From Malachius bipustulatus (Eukaryota > Arthropoda > Insecta > Coleoptera > Melyridae), in the NCBI GenBank assembly GCA_910589415.1, contig OU342632.1:18603507-18667506 (forward strand): 64,000 nucleotides of DNA, written 5' to 3'. The notes below the pieces were generated by a model. That model was given only the letters and a program-made list of their open reading frames with translations, was not told the origin of the DNA and searched no databases. Both the position numbers and the translations under genes were made by a program. This document shows positions 57,271 through 64,000 of this stretch, in pieces; the first letter of the stretch is position 1; the number at the start of each line of letters is the position of its first letter.

Positions 57271-60113
57271 ATAAGCGTCTGCTAATTGGCTAAAGAGCCA
57301 CGACGCGATACTGCGAAAACTGAAGCCCATCTGTAAAGCTACCCTACTTAAATTTATTCTTATCTCCCGTGACTGTATCTTTTTTAATAGAAGTGCGACA
57401 ACTTCTAACAATTTACCTTCACGAAATTCAAGTTTTCAACCAAAAACCAACCAGCTTCTCGGTCGTTTCGAGAAACTGCGGCTTACAATAATTAACCAAC
57501 TATCTTCGTCATAGCTAGTTTTTCACCGACAGTTAAATACTTCTTAATATCTAAAATCAAAATGTCTCGTTCAAATGAACAATAGTGTTTTTCCGATAAA
57601 TAATTACTCTAATTAACCTAAACTTCCGGCAGTGACCGACCTCAACATGGAACGTCGCGTGGCGATTTAAATTTTAAAAGGATCCTTGAAAATGAATGCT
57701 TACCTTTCACATTTTCTTCTGAGTAATAGAGAAACAATTGATTGCTGTTCGACTGATAGCTCCAACGAATTGAACTGTAATAATTAAGCTTTCCGAAGAT
57801 CTCTTGCCAAAAACGGTGAGATGAACATTTTTTAGACCCATCATTGTACACGAGTGCCAAGCTCCAACAAAACCTCCTCTTTGCTATAAAACGAAGATCT
57901 TCCAGGTTGAAGCATGAAATGCGCGATAAGAGTCAGTACCTAACGAAAAATGTATTGAGGAATGTAAATCAGCTAGATAGAAGTGATGAAGAGAAGTAAA
58001 ATAAAAAAAGACAAATAAAACGAGATAATAAATGAGAATAAATATAAAGGGAAAAAACGAGTAGAAACGGCAAGTCGGAAGAAAACAGATTCGAAACTAC
58101 GATGTCGGGTACGATATGATATATCCCCGACTTGGCTTTAAAATATCGCTTTATTTAAGCTTTAAAATATAGTTTGCTCTCTTGATAGATAAATTACAAG
58201 TATGTACCTACCAAGGCATTATGGAGATTTTTACACCTGTCCGAAGCCGAGAAGCTTCCACGCTCGAGTGCTTCATATTATACCTAGCCCTTCAGCTCTA
58301 TCGCTGACTGCCTCGACATTAAACATGAAGTTACGCTGGTGCTGAAGGTGCCGAGTAATATTATTATGTTACGTCTTACTAGTTTTCCATGTTTTAATAA
58401 AATTTACGTAGTTTATGATTACCTTCGAGCAGCCGGTAGCGACGTAGATTACGGAACTAGTTTATAAACTAGATGTGACTACTCTGCTGAAACGTGGACT
58501 CAAGTTATCTCACTGCTGTCGTATAAATTTTGTGTATAAAAGTGTTTAGGTGTAATTATATTAAAAATTGCCCCGGTAAAAAAGTAAAAAAGTACTCGAA
58601 AGAAAAACTGTTAGAGTGGCTTATGAACATAGTTAAGATAACGTCGTCGTAGTTTCCCATTTAAGAAAAAGTGCTCGTTAAAAATTTATAGCCAGCGTTA
58701 CCTGTGTTTGGATTTAGAATTTTATCCATACATTCCTTGCGGAATTACATCTTCAAGTATCTTGTTAAAAAATATGTTTAAAGGGGGGGGAGGTCACGTG
58801 CTTAGTTAAAAAAAAGCATTTTTCGAAAGCGAGCTTATGACTTTTTTGGATAGTCCTTGAAACGCTGATTCAGAATATACATAATAATATAAGGTTTAAG
58901 GGGTGACTTATGTTCGGAAATGTCCCAAATCGAACCGCGAAGAGATCCAAAAATTAAAAAAAAATTGTAAGTCTATCTGAGGGATAAGAGACTTGAAACA
59001 AGTTTTCTTTCATTTTTAAAAATACAAAATTTCGGTATCAGGTGATTTAATTAATTATTTTTAATCGATCTCTGTATGTATTGAATTGATTCACATCTTT
59101 TGGTGGGTGATCGTACTAACAATCCAACTTGTCGTTTGGACTCAGGGCGTGTTGAACGAAACAGGAGACACGCGTTGTGAGTCAGCGCTCATTTTTCTTA
59201 CCTAGACCGTCATGGAAACAAAACCCGTTTTCCGCTCTAATTTATTCGATATATCAACATTAATTTATTCTCATCTCTCCTGTTTTTTACAAAACATTTT
59301 TTTAATCCACTGTAAATTCGTCTTAGGTAGCCATCATCTATATCATTAAAACACGTCTAAAAGAAAAATCAACTAGCCTTGAGTAACGCAGTAGTTTTTT
59401 TGCTCTGAAGACTTCTCTTTGTTCCTGACATCCGAAATTTTTTTGCTCTTGGTCAAATACGAGATTTCCCTGTTGAGGAAATCTCCCGCCTTCGTAGTCA
59501 TTGCCCATTCACGCTTTGTTGGGGTTTGAGCATCGACCTAATACTTACTTAGTTTTATCCACTGTTACTCACAATTATTACTCACTGCCTCTGATCTTTT
59601 TTTTTTTTTTTTTTTTTAACGATATACGCTCTTCTACAGTATCGTAAGTCAAGCTAAATAGTCGTTAATAATTTATTATCGCTGGTTTTTATTAGCAATC
59701 TATCTCTGCCACATGTTTAAATTTGTAATACTGCACCATGAAGAGAAACGACCTCCGCTGAAAAGGTTTTGAAAAAAAAATGAGTGAGATAGATTTAGGG
59801 TCCTTTAAGGGTTTCAATCCCCGAACTTCCACGCCATTGGAATAAATGGAATTTTAAGAAGCCCCTTAGAACAGGTTATGTATTCTATGCCAAAAAGTCC
59901 TATTGATTAACAGCTGTAAAGTGAACCGTTTTCGTGGAAAACTGTATTTTTTCCAAAAAATTGTATAATACCGATTCCTTCAGAAAGTTATTCAAGGTAA
60001 GTACTTGGGGTCTGGGGTATGATGTGACATACCAAAAGTCCTGACGTCTAGGTAATGACCTTAAGAACGGAGGGGTGGGGGGGGGGGGGGATACCACTTT
60101 TTGAGTTTTTGGT
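57271..60113. other. AT-rich DNA with homopolymers, no gene
   Basis: No gene recognised. A 21-base T run lies at 59597-59617. A tatctatc microsatellite lies just upstream of this stretch, at about 56491-56514. Confidence 0.5.
60077..60090 (+). repeat. G14 homopolymer
   Basis: Fourteen consecutive G within a longer G-rich stretch (60071-60090). It could form a G-quadruplex and is likely to be length-unstable or misassembled. Confidence 0.85.
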
Positions 60114-60116
60114 TAT

Positions 60117-60428
60117 CCAGGGTGTCTCGAGACTCGATGGACATAGATTAAGAACGTATTATTTGGACAATTTCAGATCGAAAGTGCCCTGTAATACACT
60201 TTCGCCCAAAAAAAAAAAAAAAAAATTGCCACCATGACAAAATGACAAAAATGATATGTCTGCTAGATTTGGTTTACTGTTAAATTTTAAGTTGCTCGTA
60301 ACTTCTCAATTTTTGAGTTTTGGGCAATAGTGTATAGGGCACTTTCGACTTAAAATTATCCAAAGAATGCTTTAAATAGATAAAAGAACGCTCTTAAGAT
60401 ATGACCATCGTGTCACGGGATATCCTGT
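60117..60428. repeat. MITE-like unit with ~100-bp imperfect arms
   Basis: The left arm (ccagggtgtctcgagactcgatgg ... tcgaaagtgccct ... cgcccaaaa) is the inverted counterpart of 60316-60428 (ttttgggcaa ... agggcactttcga ... ccatcgtgtcacgggatatcctg). Arms about 75-80% alike. The loop includes an 18-base A run (60208-60225). No coding capacity. Confidence 0.65.
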
Positions 60429-60766
60429 ATCTCAAAAATGGTGCATCGCAGGGGAAAATTTTCTGGTAATAAATAAAAGCTAATAAAATTCTCTAAAACT
60501 TTATTCTGTAGGTTTTTTTGAATTTCAAACATTTTAGAGCTACACGTTTTTTCTCTTATAGTATGAATATTTTTGACGATATTAGGGAATATTTGATGGG
60601 AAACGTGAGGTAGGTAAATTCGAAAATATCTACTTTTGTGGAGCGTGTAACTCAAAAACGTTTGGAAATTCGAAAATTACTCATGGGACAAAAGTTGTAT
60701 ATAACTTTATCGGCTTTCATTTGTTATAAGGAAATTTCTTCCTAGGGTACACCGTTTTTGAGATAC
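60429..60766. repeat. Second MITE-like unit, abutting the first
   Basis: The start, tatctcaaaaatggtgcatcgcagg...aaataaaagc, is the inverted counterpart of the end, ggctttcatttgttataagg...gtacaccgtttttgagatac. Arms ~55 bp, ~75% alike. The 80-codon minus frame inside it is incidental. Confidence 0.6.
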
Positions 60767-61248
60767 AACCGGAAACCCTAAAAGTGGGTCCTCCATCTTC
60801 CTCCCATAGCTCATCACCTAGACCTCAGAACTTTTAATAGTATGTTTACTCACTAAACGCCCTGAACAAGTTTGTGAAGAAATTGTTGAGGTACCTGCTC
60901 ACGCACTTTCGACTTCCCAACTTGACTGGAGTACTACCTTACTTGTTAATAAATTGTAAAAAAAAATATTCGTAAAATAATTTTTTTTCTCATAGAAAGC
61001 CTTTTTTCTCGGAAACTGTCAATTTCAGAGCTCTTTACCAAGAGTAACTTTTTGATGTAGTAGTAAATACGGAACGATCTATAGCGCTTCTTAGAATCGC
61101 GTTTATTCCAGTGGCGTAGAAGTTTGAGTATCGAAAACCTCAAAGTGACCAAACTCTACGCCACTTAGGTAATTTTTTTAAAACTTTTTTTTTCAGTTAA
61201 AACCAGGAGATATGTATAAGAGCTGAAAATTGATGTATTTTATACATA
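60767..61248. other. AT-rich DNA left of the mariner-type element
   Basis: No gene. The sequence just left of the element may be half of an older repeat whose other half lies right of 63785. Confidence 0.4.
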
Positions 61249-61843
61249 CAGGGTGTCCCAGAGGGCATGGATCAAGCGAAACCCAGTAGTAGGGGGGTAA
61301 TTTGGAACAAAAAAATCTCATAAGGGTTGGTCCGAATGTTTACGGTTCTCGAGTTATTCGCCATTTTATGATTTTTTTCAAATTGCTACATTCGATAAGA
61401 AAAAAATTAAAAAAATTAACTTCTTTTCTGTAAATGAACTTCTACGCTATAAATGTTTCAGAATAACGTCTTATTCTTACAGTTGTTATTTTGGAATTGT
61501 TCTTTGCATATTATAATATGCATTGTTCTTAGATTTTAGAGATTTAAAAAAATCATCGTGATAATTGAGCGTCTATAAAAATGAAATTAACGCACAGAAA
61601 ACGTGAACATTATTTTGAAAAACTTCGTCGTTTAATGCTCTTATTACCTAATGTCACGTTTATTACATTATTCCCACTCAAAATGAAAATTTTCCAAAAT
61701 TAGTCTAAAATGTTCAATTTTGAAAATCATCGTCCTATGGTAATATGGACAATAATACACACGAAATGGGTTTAAATTACGTTTATTTGCACCAAATAAG
61801 CATATTAAGTATACGGCGATGACATGTCATTAAGTTTTTATTT
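61249..61843 (+). repeat. Left terminal inverted repeat
   Basis: Pairs with 63175-63784. Landmarks from outside in: gaaacccagtagtagggggg, ttcggttctcgagttattcgc, cattttgagtggga-type segments, cgtcctatggtaatatg, and gcatattaagtatacggcgatgacat. Confidence 0.9.
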
Positions 61844-61856
61844 TATTAAACGTGGC

Positions 61857-62931
61857 TTAACATATTCTAAAAATGTCTTTCTTCCATTCTATGCACATTC
61901 GGCACCGTCGCAAAAAAATTTGTTTGTCCCCCGAAGGCGCGTCATTATTTCGAATTTGATTAGCCATAATCTCGATCGTTTCTCGAAGATCTTGCACATT
62001 GTGGTGTGCTCTCGAGTGAACCACTTCTTTGAAACACCCCCACAGAAAAAAATCCAAGGGGTTAAGATCCGGGGAACGGGGAGGCCACTGTATGGTCCCT
62101 CCCCGCCCTATCCATCTCTCAGGATAGGTTTCTGCAAGGAGCTCCCGAACAGGACGAGCCATATGCAGAGGAGCTCCATCGTGTTGCAACCACATTCGTG
62201 TACGAACAGCTAATGGAACATTTTCCAACAACGCATTCAATTCATTTTGTAAAAATTGTAAATAGTCCTCACCACGTAGCCTAGCTGGTAACTCAAAAGG
62301 ACCAATTAATATACATAGGCCGTTTACTATTCCGCAGCCCACAGATTTAATCCAAATTGGGGTTGAAATCTGTCATCTCTAATGGTTCGTGGATTTTCCA
62401 CAGCCCAGTAGTTCATTTATTGTGCATGAATATTAAATATCCCAGTACGTCTAAAATTGGCTATTCTGTCCATAAAATCGAATTAAAAAATAAAGAATTT
62501 TCCCTGGATTGACGCAAGATTTCTCTGCAAAACTGCACTCTTTTCAGATAATCACCTGGCAAATGTGCTTGCACCCGTTGAATGTGAAAGGGGTGCAGCA
62601 ATTGTCTTTTTAAAATTCGATGTACTGAGGATCTTGAAATGCCAGTATTGACTGAAAGGTTACGTACACTAATTCCGGGATTAGCTTCAACTTGAGCAAG
62701 AATTTCTTCTTCAGGAAGGAGCATATACCCGCCCTCTCGGTTTGGACCTACAGGCACTTGGCCTGCAACATATTACGTATTGTCAACTCGCGTGAAAACT
62801 CGATAGTCGGGATGATGTTCTCGATTGGGGTATCGATCACGATATTCTCTTGCAGCACGTCGAGCATTCCCATTGCAAAAACCATAAAGAAAATGCCGCA
62901 TTTCTGCATATTCGCGTGAAGTGTAAGGCAT
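61857..62931 (-). pseudogene. Degenerate DDE transposase (IS630/Tc1/mariner type)
   Basis: Translation would start at the ATG at 62931-62929 (MPYTSREYAEMRHF). A helix-turn-helix N-terminal region (SVRNLSVNTGISRSSVHRIL) and a C-terminal catalytic part follow. The second acidic residue lies in QHDGAP (codon 62178-62180) and the third in SPDLNPLDFF (codon 62067-62069), a spacing of 36 residues (DD36D-like). The first catalytic Asp region is destroyed: the FFNSILWT block runs into E and a stop at 62461. The next ~40 codons, including a recognisable HxxYWAVENPRTIRDDRFQPQFG stretch, are in another frame. There is an earlier in-frame stop near 62765. No active enzyme could be made from this copy. 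Confidence 0.9.
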
Positions 62932-63174
62932 TTTTATAGTTTTGTTGGTATAACTTTAACCTACCTACTTTATTATAGGAAACCACAATCAAAGCTATTG
63001 AAGCCGTACAATTATTTTACAATTGATGTTTTCCTATAGGTAACAATTTTGGTTTCCTAAGTAACAGTTCAAAAACAATTTTTTCAGCGATGAGAAAACA
63101 ATTTTGTATTGTACCAACTGGGTAATAATAAATAAGTAGTGAAAAATTCGGTTTCATAAAATTTCTTAATTATT

Positions 63175-63784
63175 TTTTTATGAAAACTTAATGACATAAT
63201 TATGTCATCGCCGTATACTTAATATGCTTAGTTATTGCAAATGAACGTAATTTAAACCCATTTCGTGTGTGTTATTGTTCATATTACCATAGGACGATGA
63301 TTTTCAAAATTGAACATTTTAGACTAATTTTGGAAATTTTCATTTTGAGTGGGACTAATGTAATAAACGTGACATTAGGCAATAAGGGCATTAAACGTAG
63401 AAGTTTTTCTGAATAATTTTTACGTTTTCTGTGCGTTAATTTTTTTATGGTCACTCAATAATTATCACGATGATTTCTTAAAATCTCCAAAATCGAAGAA
63501 AAATGGTCTCTAACTTTCATAATATGCAAACAACGATTCCAAAATAACAACTGTAAGAATAAGACGTTATTCTGAAACATTTATAGCGTAGAAGTTCATT
63601 TATAAAAAGAAGCTAATTTTTTTTTTAATTTTTTTCTTATCGAATGCAGCATTTAAAAATCATAAAATAGCGAATAACTCGAGAACCGTAAACATTCGGA
63701 CCACCCCTTATGGGATCTTTTTTGTTCCAAATTACCCCCCCTACCACTGGGTTTCGTTTGATCCATGCCCTCTGGGACACCCTG
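63175..63784 (-). repeat. Right terminal inverted repeat
   Basis: Inverted counterpart of the left TIR; it keeps ~8 extra bases (aattatg region) in the gatgacat...tcattaag segment. Confidence 0.9.
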
Positions 63785-63786
63785 TA

Positions 63787-64000
63787 TATGTATTATAGAT
63801 ATTGGCAAAAAAATCAGTTTTGATTACCTGTATCTCATCAAAAACGATACATCTGAGCAGATAAGTTTCACAGGAAGAAAAGTCTTATTTTTTTTAACCA
63901 CTTCCTTTTCTAGATACATGCTATTTCAGGGTACCCTGTATTATGCAATAATAAAGGCTATTAATACGCACTATAATATTATTAGCCACAGAGCAAGGAA
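63787..64000. other. AT-rich end of the window
   Basis: Contains ctgtatctcatcaaaaacgatacatc and ttcagggtaccctgtatta, phrases like those at the ends of the MITE-like units at 60.1-60.8 kb. Probably part of another such unit, cut by the window edge. Confidence 0.4.

Larger units (their letters stand above)
61249..63784 (-). mobile_element. Tc1/mariner-superfamily transposon with ~600-bp TIRs
   Basis: The element starts cagggtgtcccagagggc and ends with its reverse complement (gccctctgggacaccctg); TA lies on each side (61247-61248, 63785-63786). The terminal inverted repeats run ~600 bp (61249-61843 and 63175-63784), ~90% alike, with a short indel near the inner end. The 1.33-kb middle carries a degenerate transposase on the minus strand. 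TIRs of this length are far longer than the 20-50 bp (or ~200 bp in IR/DR types) usual for Tc1/mariner. Confidence 0.9.

Noticed and set aside
60413..60655. 80-codon minus frame
   Set aside because: Lies within a MITE-like unit, with no domain and AT-rich codons.
1..64000. tRNA and rRNA genes, CRISPR arrays, bacterial operons
   Set aside because: No cloverleaf, no conserved rRNA segments and no regularly spaced direct repeats were seen; the window is eukaryotic nuclear DNA.

Overview
This is an AT-rich, repeat-dense stretch of an animal nuclear genome, almost certainly arthropod and probably insect. The evidence is one spliced exon of the arthropod Dpr immunoglobulin family, a BEL/Pao LTR retrotransposon primed by an insect-type tRNA-Tyr, RNase H-bearing and CR1/Jockey-like LINEs, Penelope-like elements, and Tc1/mariner-type elements with TA target duplications. 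Nothing looks prokaryotic: there are no operons, Shine-Dalgarno sites, tRNA/rRNA genes or CRISPR arrays. The species cannot be fixed from sequence alone.

The only host coding sequence I can support is the 203-nt exon at 45916-46118 (+), with an acceptor, a donor and the start of a Dpr first Ig domain. Its partner exons are not visible here, so much of the window is probably intron of that gene or intergenic DNA, filled in layers by mobile elements.

Layout. 1-2.2 kb: featureless AT-rich DNA. 2.2-3.06 kb: TA-flanked element with ~140-bp inverted ends. 4.28-5.50 kb: complete but internally deleted LINE (minus) inside a 13-bp target duplication. 7.8 kb and 12.6 kb: palindromic MITE-like hairpins. 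8.1 kb: hammerhead-like motif. 9.6-11.4 kb: best copy of an unclassified repeat that recurs at 26.5 (inverted), 35.6, 41.7 and 55.2 kb. 14.35-20.35 kb: BEL/Pao element with two apparently identical 516-bp LTRs, a 5-bp duplication, PBS, PPT and one 1374-aa gag-pol frame that has lost its integrase. 27.1-28.4 kb: broken LINE (minus). 28.42-29.33 kb and 39.51-40.0 kb: solo LTRs. 29.9 and 46.3-47.7 kb: Penelope-like fragments. 37.4 kb: older relative of the 4.3-kb LINE. 39.2, 42.3 and 43.4-45.3 kb: inverted-repeat elements. 51.4-53.2 kb: inverted pair of ~340-430-bp arms. 60.1-60.8 kb: two MITE-like units. 61.25-63.78 kb: Tc1/mariner-superfamily element with ~600-bp terminal inverted repeats around a dead transposase.

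Most interesting observations: the young integrase-less BEL element with a 42-bp tandem repeat in its leader, open in three forward frames; the LINE deletion derivative that keeps both ends; the long-TIR DNA elements; and paralogous near-empty sites inside this window for two insertions.
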